Under the pieces are notes generated by a model. It was not told the DNA's origin. It did not search any database and saw nothing but the letters and a program-made list of their open reading frames with translations. 64,000 nucleotides of DNA from Cerioporus squamosus (lineage: Eukaryota; Basidiomycota; Agaricomycetes; Polyporales; Polyporaceae): assembly GCA_022592435.1 (NCBI GenBank), contig JABYQS010000033.1, positions 186,001-250,000 on the forward strand, read 5' to 3'. The position numbers were made by a program, and so were the translations under genes. The first letter of the stretch is position 1. Each line of letters starts with the position of its first letter. Of this stretch, positions 47,005 through 62,800 are shown one piece after another.

Positions 47005-47430
47005 TCATCTACGTCTGACGCGAGCGGCCAGGGCAGCTTCCTTGCACGCATCGCAGGGTTCCTGGATCAAGTTCAGTACTTTCCGCCTCTCGCGGTATGT
47101 CTGCCGAGTCTCCAGGTCAGCGGACATGCCTTGACTGATGTCATATGTTGCGCGCACCTTGGGACAAGGACAATTGCGGGCCCCCTTGTGTGCGTGAGCG
47201 GAGCTGACCCCGCAATTCGGTGAGCCGCAATCCCACTTCTCGCCTGAGTAGTACAAGATCACAAAGTGCTGAGGGTGGGCGACGTCAGCCATGCGACCGA
47301 GGAACAGGCAGGAACGGCATTACCGGGCATCCTCGGTGCTGATTGCCACAACTAGCATGCACGAGAAGGAGACGTGAGCTTATGATAGTCGACGGTAGAA
47401 TAGAACGGCTGACGCTTCTTCCCAGCACAT
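47005..47430 (-). CDS. Small Cys-rich CGH-type protein
   Basis: Resembles a common agaricomycete family of short Cys-rich, probably metal-binding proteins that start MC and contain spaced CGH, DC, C, C-x-C and C-x-x-C motifs; function unknown. A probable start is MCWEEAS at 47430. Exon CGNQHRGCP ends at 47324 with a GTAATG donor. The next exon (from 47268) reads HFVILYYSGEKWDCGSPNC, then HAHKGARNCPCPK, and after one more intron QTYRERRKVLNL and EPCDACKEAALAARVRRR with a stop at 47005. The join of the first Met to CGNQ is unresolved. No signal peptide. A TATAAGA on this strand at 47566-47572 may be the promoter. Confidence 0.45.
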
Positions 47431-47565
47431 ATCTGGAGAGGGCAAAGGTTTCAACGGGAGACGTGTTGACAATTATGGACTGGTCGGGAGTATCGACCGT
47501 CGAGGTCGACAGGTATGGCAGGGGGCGATGAACTATAGATATGATTTCAGGGGCAGCAGCATCAC

Positions 47566-47572
47566 TCTTATA
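47566..47572 (-). promoter_or_regulatory. TATA-like element of the Cys-rich gene
   Basis: The minus strand reads TATAAGA, 136 bp upstream of the proposed ATG at 47430. Supported only by position and sequence. Confidence 0.3.
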
Positions 47573-48930
47573 GGGAGCCAAAGACGCCCTCATAGAACGA
47601 GAGTGCGACGCAAGGGGCAATACTTAGTGCCAGCATAGGTTGTCTTGTCACGAGAGAAGGCGGTATACATAGGCGCAGTGGCCACTTGGCAGCCGCGCGT
47701 TTTCCTTTTACGACGCGCCATTTAGTGCGGAGAGATACGGTTTTCAGATGGCGAAGACCTCTGCATCCCGAGCTGCCGTAGATGGCATCGTGATAAGAAG
47801 TCGCGGAGGCGGAGACCGGAGCAGAGCCTACCAGTCCGGTGGAGGCTAGCCATAGTAAGGTCCGGTGACACGAGCTGGCACGAGTCAGTACCCGGCCAGA
47901 GACGTCGGCTGGGTATGTAGACGCGTCTGCGGCCGCGGATGCGGGGTCGCCCGGTCGCATTGAATGGACTCTACAGGATGCAGGAACGTACCCGGAGATT
48001 TGCCGCATGGACGTGACCTCGTTCGACTGGGTTTGACTTTAGAGACGCAGCGAGATGGGCGAGGGCAACGAATCTCCGTGTGCGAGGTTCGGAATGGATT
48101 CCGCCATCGATGGCCGGGCGCAACGTCACAACGCAACATGACGTGTTCTGGGACGATCATGACCGCGAGTTCGGAGAGTTACAATGAGGCTTGCGGATCC
48201 TGTGGCGGATGTCGGAACGAATGGTAGCAATTCAACGAACGAAGGCGCAGGTGGATTCGCAAACCGTTGGGCTCCAGGTTGGGTGGGACATTGCATACTG
48301 CAGCAGCATTCGTGGCGAGTCTTGGAACATACGAGAACATCGCGTTTCTGCAACCAACGATGATCACAGAAGAGCCCAAGCATGTGGGAGGTGGGGAGAG
48401 TCGGGTCGGCGGGAGGCCATGGCATGTTCATGGGGTCCAATGCCGAAGGTTGCGGCAACATATCATACCTATCGCAGCAGGTGTCATCAGTAGATTCCGA
48501 GTTCTCTCATCAGAAGACTTGCGGTACTTACCTGTGAGCCATACATTGTTCATCTTCGTGACCGCGTCTGCGTATCTCAGCCGGGCTTGTGACCGGTCTG
48601 AATGTTCGACCGCCTCACGTTAAGGTATCTGTCCAGCCAGGCCTTTCAAGCGCTAAGACAGGTGCAAGGTGAGCAAATAACTGTGGACGTTTACCTTACG
48701 GCCAGAGTCGGAAGGGACAAAAGGCGTACTGGTGAACCACGATGGACCATCGGTTGTTCGGTCCGGGCGTCCTCCCTCTCGGGCGTCAAAATACATATTC
48801 TTCGACCACTGTCTTACGTCTGGACTACGCTGCCAGTGCCAACACTTGCTGACTCGTTGCTTCACGCGTTGTCCTGGATCTGTGTCTCTGCGCTGCTTAC
48901 TCTGGAGATACACCTCGAGCAGTCTACACT
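47573..48930. other. 1.4-kb intergenic region, no gene resolved
   Basis: Several ORFs of 70-145 codons overlap on both strands but none has a motif, helix pattern or splice-consistent continuation. It should contain the DBP6 promoter at its right end. Confidence 0.35.
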
Positions 48931-51574
48931 ATGGCACAAGCGGTCCAGGCACCCGCCGCACCCCCAGGCCCGAAGGTAAAATTCTCAAAGCAACCACCTC
49001 CGGTTAAGTACTCACGTCCCGCAGACGAAAACGAAAGCAAAGAAGAGGTACTTGAAAGCGAAGAAGGAGCGAAGAAAGAAGCGCAAAGCCCTGCCAGGAG
49101 AGCTCAAAGCACCCAAGAAAGGACAGGAAGACGCATCTGCAACCGAGGAGTCCGACTTAAGTGGAAGTGAAGCGGAGGAAGGATCGCAGGGTGAAGAGCG
49201 GGAGGTTTCTAAGGTGTCAGCGCGTGCCAAGGCAAAAGACGATGGCGGTGAGCGACCAAAGAAGCGACGCAAGCTTGACACCCCCCCTCCCCGTGCCTCA
49301 AGTCCACCAGAAGACAATATTGAGCTCGACGAGAGCGAAGAACCTGCAGTTCCAGCACGACCCAGGTCACCCACGCCCCCTGTAGCCCTTCCGGCATTCC
49401 CCCAACCTCGAAGACCCGAGGCTCCGTCAAAGTCCGTGCTCGCGCTACAAGGACTGGACAAGGCCTTGATCGAAGCTGAGGTTGTCGATCCAGCTACGAC
49501 GCTGCAGCTAGAGCCGTCAAAAAACGCGCAAGATGAGCGAACTGGTCTGAGTAAGAAGATGAAGAGGCGTCTGCAGGACCTGGGTATCACGGAGCTCTTC
49601 GCCGGTCTGTCCGCGTCCATGTCGCTGGTGTCCCATGTATGTATCGCTTACGCCGAGTTTTCCGCAATAGTACAGACGGCGGTGGTGCCGTTGCTTCTAT
49701 CTACTCCGGGCTCGAGGTCATTATACCGACCATATGACCCTCCAGAAGACCTGTGTGTATCGGCGCCTACCGGTAGTGGGAAGACGTTGGCATACGTCTT
49801 GCCGATCGTCGAGGTACGATAGTCCATGCCTGGTCATCGCAAGTCTCATGCTGATGGGATGACACAGGTGCTGTCGTCGCGAGTAGTTACGCGTCTCAGG
49901 GCCCTTGTCGTGTTGCCAACTCGAGACCTTGTAGTCCAGGTGCGGGAGACGTTCGAAGCGGTGGCCAAAGGTCGCGGGTTGAACATCGGGACTGCAACCG
50001 GACAACACTCATTTGCGCACGAGCAGTCTCAGCTGGTAGCCGAGCGAACCACAGAGTAAGTATATTAGGCGCATGGACCTGTGGTGCTTGCTGACTTGTC
50101 CCTAGTTTGCAGGGTGGATCGAGTAAAGTTGACATTCTTATCTGCACTCCGGGACGATTAATGGACCATCTACATGGCACCCCCAACTTCTCGCTACAGC
50201 ATCTTCGATTCTTGGTAAGCTACAGTTACTTACCGTCGCCACTTAAGGTCGCTGAAGGCAGGCTTCTATAGGTCATTGACGAGGCCGATCGTCTACTTGC
50301 GCAGTCTTTCCAAGACTGGCTGGCGCAAGTGCTCGCCGCAACACGCCCTCCACGACCTACAGAATATTCTAACACCGCGCCTTCGGACATAGCAGTCTCA
50401 CCTCCTCAGACCACTCGACCGCATCCCGACGCCTTAGCACCGGCATTCCTCCACCTGCTACGAGACGTGCCGTACGTCCGGACTGACCTCGACGAGCAGA
50501 AGGAGTCCTCCTGCCAAAAGCTACTCTTCTCCGCGACGCTCACCCGCGACCCGGCGAAGATCTCCGCCCTCGGTCTACGGCAGCCCAAGTACATCGTGGT
50601 GCAGAGCCCGAAGACGACTGGTACTGCGAGCAAGGAGGAGGGCATGCTAGACTTTGTGATGGAGAAATTCACGATGCCTGCGACGCTCACGGTACGCGCT
50701 CCTGCTCTCTGCTGCCTCCGCCGACGGCGCTGACTTTTGTCATTTCGCAGGAACATATGCTCGTGTGCGAGTCAGCGATCAAACCGCTCATGTTCTTCCA
50801 ACTCGTGCACTCGCAGAACGTCACGAACGCACTTGTGTTCACCAAGTCCGCGGAGTCGACCACCCGGCTCGTGCGCTTGCTCGAGTTCTTCGAGGCTGCG
50901 TTGCAGAAATCTCAGGTTGCGGAGCCGGGCAAGGTCATCGTGGCGCGTGCGTACTCCAGCGACCTCTCGCCCAGCGAGCGCAAAGCCATTCTGGAGCAGT
51001 TCAAGAACCAGGAGATTCACATGTACGTCAGCTTTTCGTCATAGGGCCATGGGTGCGATACGAACAAGAATTGCACTAACCGCTGTTGGGTTGGCAGATT
51101 GGTCTGCTCTGACCTCATTTCCCGCGGCATCGACATCAGCCATGTCTCTCACGTCGTGAGCTACGATGTGCCTGTGGACTTCCGGAAGTACGTGCACCGT
51201 GTGGGGCGCACGGCGAGAGCTGGCCGCGCCGGTGATGCGTGGACCCTCGTCGAAGAGCAAGAGGTGAGTCACGGTTCCTTGCCGATACCATCACCATACG
51301 CAGCGGTGTTGGAATTGTCTGGACTCTGAGCTTCCGGGCTCACCGATCGTTTGCAGGCGCGGTATTTCAAGTCCATGATGAAGTCCGCCGACCATCTCGG
51401 GAAAGTGAAGCGGTTGAAAGTGCCGGAGGCTGACGTGGAACCGCTCAGGCCTGCTTATGAGGTGCGTCCGTGAAATCGAACCATGCGCAATGCATACACT
51501 GAGAGGTACTGGTTCTTGCGCATACGCAGACGGCGCTGGCCCGACTGAAGGAGTTTTATGCTCACTCTGGCTGA
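48931..51574 (+). CDS. DBP6: DEAD-box RNA helicase Dbp6 (60S ribosome biogenesis)
   Basis: Dbp6 (human DDX51) is a nucleolar ATPase needed for early assembly of the large ribosomal subunit. The N-terminal 200 residues are low-complexity and highly charged, with Lys-rich nuclear localisation stretches ([24 protein letters not shown]). The helicase core begins [20 protein letters not shown] (motif I), then [12 protein letters not shown] (Ia), [11 protein letters not shown] (Ib), [13 protein letters not shown] (II) and [11 protein letters not shown] (III). Domain 2 has [12 protein letters not shown] (IV), [10 protein letters not shown] (V) and [16 protein letters not shown] (VI). The Dbp6-type C-terminus with [11 protein letters not shown] and [15 protein letters not shown] follows. 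Motif II within QSFQDW and the insertion after it (about 60 residues) fit Dbp6 better than other DEAD proteins. Nine exons, no breaks. Confidence 0.88.
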
Positions 51575-52374
51575 AGGGCTTGGCATGACGAAGCGCGGAT
51601 ATGTCACCTTCGGCGCTCCGGTCAACCACAATTCAACCACCCGGTCCAAACCCGGTCCCATGCAACCTGGAAAGAGTGATCGCAGGGCTCTGTTGCTCCG
51701 ATTGGGTTTCCTTTCGAGTCAAGTATGTAACTGGCACAACACTCTCTCACTCGCGGTGCCGATAAAGGGTACCTGTTCGGTCACAATACAGTTGCTGACT
51801 CGCCTGTCTCGCATCACTGTGCTTGACCGAGTGTGCCGGTTTGATGCCCATAGCTGCGCCGTAGGTCCAATACGGGGTTGGGCACTTGCAAGTCACCTCA
51901 TAGTTCACACTAATTGACTGCCATGGTCGCGGGTCGCCGTCCGGCGAGAGCCTATCAACGGGGCTGTCTCGGACATTTATCGTGTAGGTACATGTGCATG
52001 CAGCTGCTGCAGGCAGATAACAAACATACTCAGTTTCGGCCGGTGGCGCGGCCGCCCAAGGGGGGGTGTCGGAGAGCCACCTTGTCCACAGCACATAGCG
52101 GCGTCCATCTGAAGCTTGGGGTTAACCGCGCCGCGACAGACAATGTGGGCGTCGGTGTACTGACAGTACTTACTTACCTAGTTCGCGGGGTGCGATCTAG
52201 GGGTTGTGCCCGGGTGCACTATGTATGTAGTAACGACGCTGTACCGCCGAGCAAGCGCCTGTGGTTTGTCATCGCAATGATCGCAGACATGTCCGGAAGA
52301 GCGGGTGCGCATTACATACGGCCCGCTAGTGGGTCAGATAGCCTTCGCATTGACTCGTAATCAGTCCGGGCCCG
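51575..52374. other. Intergenic, no gene seen
   Basis: Downstream of DBP6 and upstream of the ABC transporter gene, both plus strand. No ORF or repeat of note. Confidence 0.4.
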
Positions 52375-52380
52375 TATAAG
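52375..52380 (+). promoter_or_regulatory. TATA box of the ABC transporter gene
   Basis: TATAAG lies 87 bp upstream of the ATG at 52462, a normal spacing for a fungal core promoter with a leader of about 55 nt. Confidence 0.45.
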
Positions 52381-52461
52381 TCTACGGTTTCCCTGCATGG
52401 CCGCTGCGCGCGAGCCACGCACGCCATCTCCATCCTTGCCCGACAAGTTCAGCAACAATCC

Positions 52462-57418
<4,957 letters not shown>

Positions 57419-57947
57419 GGCTCCTCGCCTCGCCTTCACCTTCATACGCCGCCATATCCACACCACATAGACTACGGGATCACTTTCCACGCATATACAA
57501 AAATTCGCAATGGTTCCTCACGCTTTCATGGTCGCATCTAGATACTAAGGAGGATGTTCTGACGGCCGCAACGTACTTCCATACGAGACTTTTATTCTGT
57601 TTATGATGTTCCACGTTTGTACTTGGGTATGGTGGCTTCGGACGATTGTCGCATTACGACTCTCATGTGTATCACTACTACATAGACGCTGCACGAACTC
57701 TCGTGTTTGCTTTTGAGGATGATCTAGTTCTGCGGAGTGTCTGCTGTCCCATATGGCCATGGCCACGGGGCCAAGGCGACGCGCCGGCGCCCGGCATATG
57801 AGACACCGACCACCATGTCTTCTCGCTGCGCCGCCAACGTAGGTACTAACATATGCCTATTGCCTTCCAACGCGTATCCACACTGCGACGTGAGACGGAG
57901 CATCCTCAGCTGCTCCTGAAGTTTGGAATCCGCTCACGGCAAGCCGA
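57419..57947. other. Intergenic, no gene seen
   Basis: Lies between the ABC transporter stop and the racemase start, both plus strand. No TATA consensus or small gene recognised. Confidence 0.4.
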
Positions 57948-59541
57948 ATGCCTCAGCGACCGAAGGCAACAGCATTACGGCCCCTTGAGGGGGTGAAGGT
58001 GGTGGAGGTAAGTCCCAACTGGAACATGAACTAGCCTTGACAATGACAGTCTCGCATTGTTTGCAGTTTGCAGGCCTCGCTCCCGGTCCTATGGCGGGCA
58101 TGATCCTCGCGGACTTTGGCGCGGATGTGGTGCGAGTGGACCGCCCCAGCGGCGTCGCTGCGGCTGTTCCGACACCAGACGTGCTTGCGAGGGGAAAGCG
58201 GTCCATCGCGATTGACCCGAAGGTTCGTGGTTGACACGTACTGAATTGCCGACGCAGAGGAATGCGTCTCTGACTTGGGTGTGCTACGACAGACATCGAG
58301 CGGGTATGCGGTCGTCCGGAAGCTTGTCGAGCAGGCGGACGTGCTCATCGACCCCTTCCGTCCTGGGGTCATGGAGCGTTTGAAGCTCGGTCCTGAAGTC
58401 TTCCTTGGGGACGAGAAGACGGGCGTGCAAGGGTGCAACAAGCGACTAATTTATGCACGTTTGGTAGGCTTCCCGCGAGAAGGTGAGTCCCGGGTACTAG
58501 TTCTTACGTCTCCTGCATGCTGAATACAAGGAAAGGTCCGCACAAGGATATGGCAGGTGCGTATGAGCTCTATTGAGAAAGTATACGATCTCACAGCCTT
58601 CGACAGGCCACGACGTGAATTACCTCGCGCTCAGCGGAGTCCTGGCGGTTGGTCTGGCCTATGTGTATTCGTTCCTCGACTGACCACGAAGAAGTAGATG
58701 TTACCCGGCGAGGGGAAACCGACATTTCCCCTCAACATCCTCGCCGACTTCGCAGGCGGCGGTGCTCTGTGCGCCATGGGCATTCTCCTCGCGCTCGTGG
58801 AACGCACCAGGAGCGGGCTCGGGCAAGTCGTGAACACGGACATGGTGTCCGGCGCGCGGTACCTATCCAGCTTCCCCTTACTGCTCGCCCGGCTCCACTC
58901 GACAACCTTCGGCGACCCGAGAGGCACCGGGCTGCTCGACGGAGGCGCGCCGTTCTACAATGTGTATACTTGCGCGGATGGGCGGTGGATGTCGGTCGCG
59001 TGTCTGGAACCCCAGTTCTTCCGGACATTTGTGCGGCATTTCGTTGGCGCACTGCCGAAGGAGTTTGCACTGGACGATGGATGGCGGTTGGAGGAAGAGC
59101 ATCAGGTCGACACGGATGCGTGGCCGCGCATGAAGGAGTACATGGAACGAGGGTTCAAGTCGCAGCCGCGTGATTACTGGGCGGGTGTGTTCCAAGGCAC
59201 GTCGCCTCTTTTCCGTTCTAGTCCTCGACAACATGCTGAACACTCTCGCGTTGACAGACACAGACTCATGCGCTGTTCCGGTGCTCTCTGTGGAAGAGGC
59301 TGCTGCTCTAGCATGGGCTACCACGCGAGGAGGACCGATACCGCACCCGCATCCACACCTTGCGAGGACGCCATCCGAAATACCGTCCAAACTTCAGGCC
59401 TCAGATTTGTCGCAGACTACTCAACTTGCGCGAGGTGCACATACTGAGGAGATTCTGTCGGAGTTGGGAGTAGGTGCTGACGAGCAGGCGAAGCTGCGTG
59501 CAGAGGGCGCTCTTGGTGGTAAGTCAATAGCGAAATTGTAG
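57948..59541 (+). CDS. Alpha-methylacyl-CoA racemase (CaiB/BaiF, family III CoA-transferase fold)
   Basis: Interconverts (R)- and (S)-2-methylacyl-CoA so that branched acids can enter beta-oxidation, in peroxisomes or mitochondria. Starts [20 protein letters not shown]. The next exon gives [20 protein letters not shown] and VVRVDRPSG, the conserved CoA-binding N-terminus. Further family blocks are [59 protein letters not shown], then [56 protein letters not shown] and [12 protein letters not shown]. The His in HDVNY and Asp in LADFAGGG match the catalytic pair region of racemases. About 390 residues in seven exons without breaks, ending [11 protein letters not shown]. That last tripeptide, AKL, is a PTS1-like peroxisomal signal, matching the next gene. 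Only 268 bp separate the two genes. Confidence 0.87.
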
Positions 59542-59738
59542 CCACTGCATTCATTTGTACCGGATGCTCAGCATGTATACTTAATCCTCAAGGTTGCCAG
59601 CACTGGCGTCATACATAACTTGAAGTACTGTACCCGCTTCGCAGTACTTGGAGGCGCGCGTAGGACGGTGCGATTCACGTGGGCGCGAAGCAGCGCGATC
59701 ACCCCGGGATCGCGAATATCACATGGATTTGCAGACGC

Positions 59739-59743
59739 TATAA
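59739..59743 (+). promoter_or_regulatory. TATA-like element of the FOX2 gene
   Basis: TATAA lies 71 bp upstream of the ATG at 59810, within the short gap after the racemase gene, so FOX2 has its own promoter. Confidence 0.45.
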
Positions 59744-59809
59744 CCCCGCGTTCCCCACTGCAGCTGCTGCTCTTGCACGTCCACCCCGCATCTTGTCTAT
59801 ATCCCCACC

Positions 59810-62800
59810 ATGTCCCAACTCTCATTCAAGGGCCAGACTGTGATTGTTACTGGCGCAGGAGGAGGTCTCGGCAAGGCGTACGTCGAGCGCACTCTGTAAC
59901 TCGTACGCCGACGTCGCTAACACGGTCTCGGTGATGTCATTCACAGTTACTCGCTGCTTTTCGCGTCGAGGGGAGCAAACGTGGTCGTGAACGATGTCAG
60001 CCAGGCTGCTGCTCAGAAGGTGGTGGATGAGATCACGAAAGGTACGCGACGAACTGGCTACGCGTTCTCATAGCAGAATCTGAGACATGACGTGGACAGC
60101 GGGAGGGAAGGCTGTCACGAACACGGCTTCAGTGACAGACGGCGAGGTCGTCATCAAGACCGCAGTGGAGGCATTTGGCGGGGTTACTATCCTCATAAAC
60201 AATGCGGGTATCCTGCGGGACAAGGGGTACGTTCACGTTGCGCTGTGTACCATGGCTTCCCCGCTACATCTGCGCTTCGCAGTTTCAAGAACATGTCCGA
60301 CCAAGAGTGGGACCAAATCATGGCCGTTCACTTGAAGGGCTCGTACTCGTGCGCCAGAGCAGCATGGCCCATATTCCAGAAGCAAGGCTTCGGTCGCATC
60401 GTTAACACCGCCAGTGCGGCAGGGTTGTATGGTATGTCGTGACGCGCCTTACGTTGAGTGCTTGCCGCTGAAGTGGTGATGTAGGTAACTTCGGACAGGC
60501 AAACTACAGTGCCGCGAAGATGGGTTTGGTCGGGTTCACTAAGGCACTCGCTGCTGAGGGTGCTCGGTTCAACATCAAGGCTATGGTCGTGGCCCCCGTG
60601 AGTCGTTTAGCCCCACCGTAACGTGCTGTACGATTGAAGTTCATCCTCATAGATGGCTGCCTCAGCGATGACGGAGACGATCATGCCTCCAGAGATGCTC
60701 GCGAATTTGAAGGTGTGTCCTCTTCGCTGTATCGCAATCCCCCAGCGTCTCATTGCACTCGACGCTAGCCCGAGTTCGTCGCTCCTTTCGTCCTCGCAAT
60801 CACACACCCGGAAGGCGCGGATGCGAACGGGAGGATATTCGAAGTCGGCGCCGGTTTCATTGCCGAAATCAGGTGGGAGCGCAGCAAGGGCCAGTACTTC
60901 AAAACCGACAAGACGTTCACACCTTCTGCCGTACAAGAGAAATGGGAGCAGATCACTGATTTCGAGACGGACCCCGAGCAGTAAGTGTAGCTTCTGGCTG
61001 GCATCACTTATGCTGACCGTGACATAGTCCCCAGACCCTCCCCGACTTCGACATCAAAGTCAGTATGCCATGAGCATCATGACAGGCACGAACAAGCTAA
61101 CACTCCAGCACAGGCGAAGATTGAGGGGTCATCGAAGGTCTCGGAGAACCCGCAAGGTTCCCCCGAGGTCCGCTTCGATGGCAAGACGGTAATCGTCACA
61201 GGCGCTGGTTCAGCACTTGGTCGTGCGTACGCACTCCAATACGCTCGTCTCGGTGGCAACGTCGTGGTGAACGACGTATACCAGAAAGCAGCTCAGGCAA
61301 TTGTTGATGAGATCACGAAGGGTATGTTCCTCTATATACCAAAGCAGTCATGGAGCTCATGGGCCTCGCACGTCCAGCCGGTGGCAAGGCCGTTGCAGCA
61401 GTCACTTCTGCTGAGGATGGCGAAGGTATCGTCAAGGCGGCCCTGGACAACTTCGGCGGCGCGCACGTTTTGGTCGCTAACGCTAGTGTTGCACGCCCGA
61501 GTGCATTCGAGAAAATGTCAGAGAAGGACTGGGATGAGGTCCTTGCCATCCATTTGAGGGCAACATACAAGGTCAGTCATTCGATATCAATGTCCTTAAT
61601 CTAGAAGCTGATTGGTAAGTGTTTGTAGTGCGCGAAGGCTCTCTGGCCTATCTTCCTCAAGCAGAAGTATGGTCGCATCGTAACCATGGGCTCCCAAGCA
61701 GGCCTGTGTAAGTGTTCGGTTGGCATGTGCACGCTATGACAGTCCTTGTTGACCCGTCCATGTAGATGGCTTGCCAGGTCTTGCCAACGTAAATACTCCA
61801 CTCTCAGTGTCAATGGTCCCCCCTAATACCCGATGTGATAGTACTCTACTGCCAAGGCAGGTATCTTAGGCTTCACTAGGACCCTCGCCATCGAGGGAAA
61901 GAAGTACAACATCTTTGCGAATGTTGTCATTCCTTCTGCCGGTACAGCAGCCGGGCTTGGGCGGTGAGTACCGCCATGACTCCTTCGTGCAATTCATCTG
62001 ATTTTAGCCAACAGTGGTGGCATCAACGTCGAGGCCGTCAAGGTTTGTAGCTCGCGCCCTTGTTTTGCCTTTGTGTCTCTAACCTCGTGATACATAGGAG
62101 GAGTACGTCGCGCCGCTAGTTGGATACTTGAGCAGCGATTCGAACGACGAGACGACCGGTGGTATCTTCCAAGTTGCTGGGGGCTGGATTGCACAGATCA
62201 GGTGGCAGCGCACTGGCGGCCACGGCTTCCCTGTGAACCGTCCCTTGCAGCCGGAGCACATCATCGCGAAGTGGAAGACCATCACGGACTTCGGTAAATT
62301 TGAGCGCATTGGCTCATATACTATTTTTGCTCACGGTAATCGCAGACGACGGCCGTGCCACAAATCCTGGGAGCACGCAGGAAGCGTTCATGCAGGTGGG
62401 CAAGGGCGCGAGCCAAGACATTCGTACACTGCTGACAGCGTTCGTGTCCAGATCGCCGAAAACTTCGGCAATGTAGACGAGAACGCAGCCAGCGGATCGG
62501 ATTCCGACAGTCCGTACGCGGACCCCGAGGATTCAGAGGTCGTTGCAAACGCGAAGAAGGAGGTGCAGGAGCCCGTTGAGTTCAGCTTTACCGAACGCGA
62601 CGTCATCCTGTACAACCTGGGCATCGGCGCCACGGAACAGGAGCTGCAGTGGACTTACGAGAACCACGAGGACTTTGCTGCGCTGCCGACGTTCGGTGTC
62701 ATTCCTCAGTTCCAGGCCAGCTCAGGCCTGTCTTTCGACTTCCTGCCAAACTTCAACCCTGTAAGTCGTGTGCATTGTGTGGAGACCGAGCGAAACTCAC

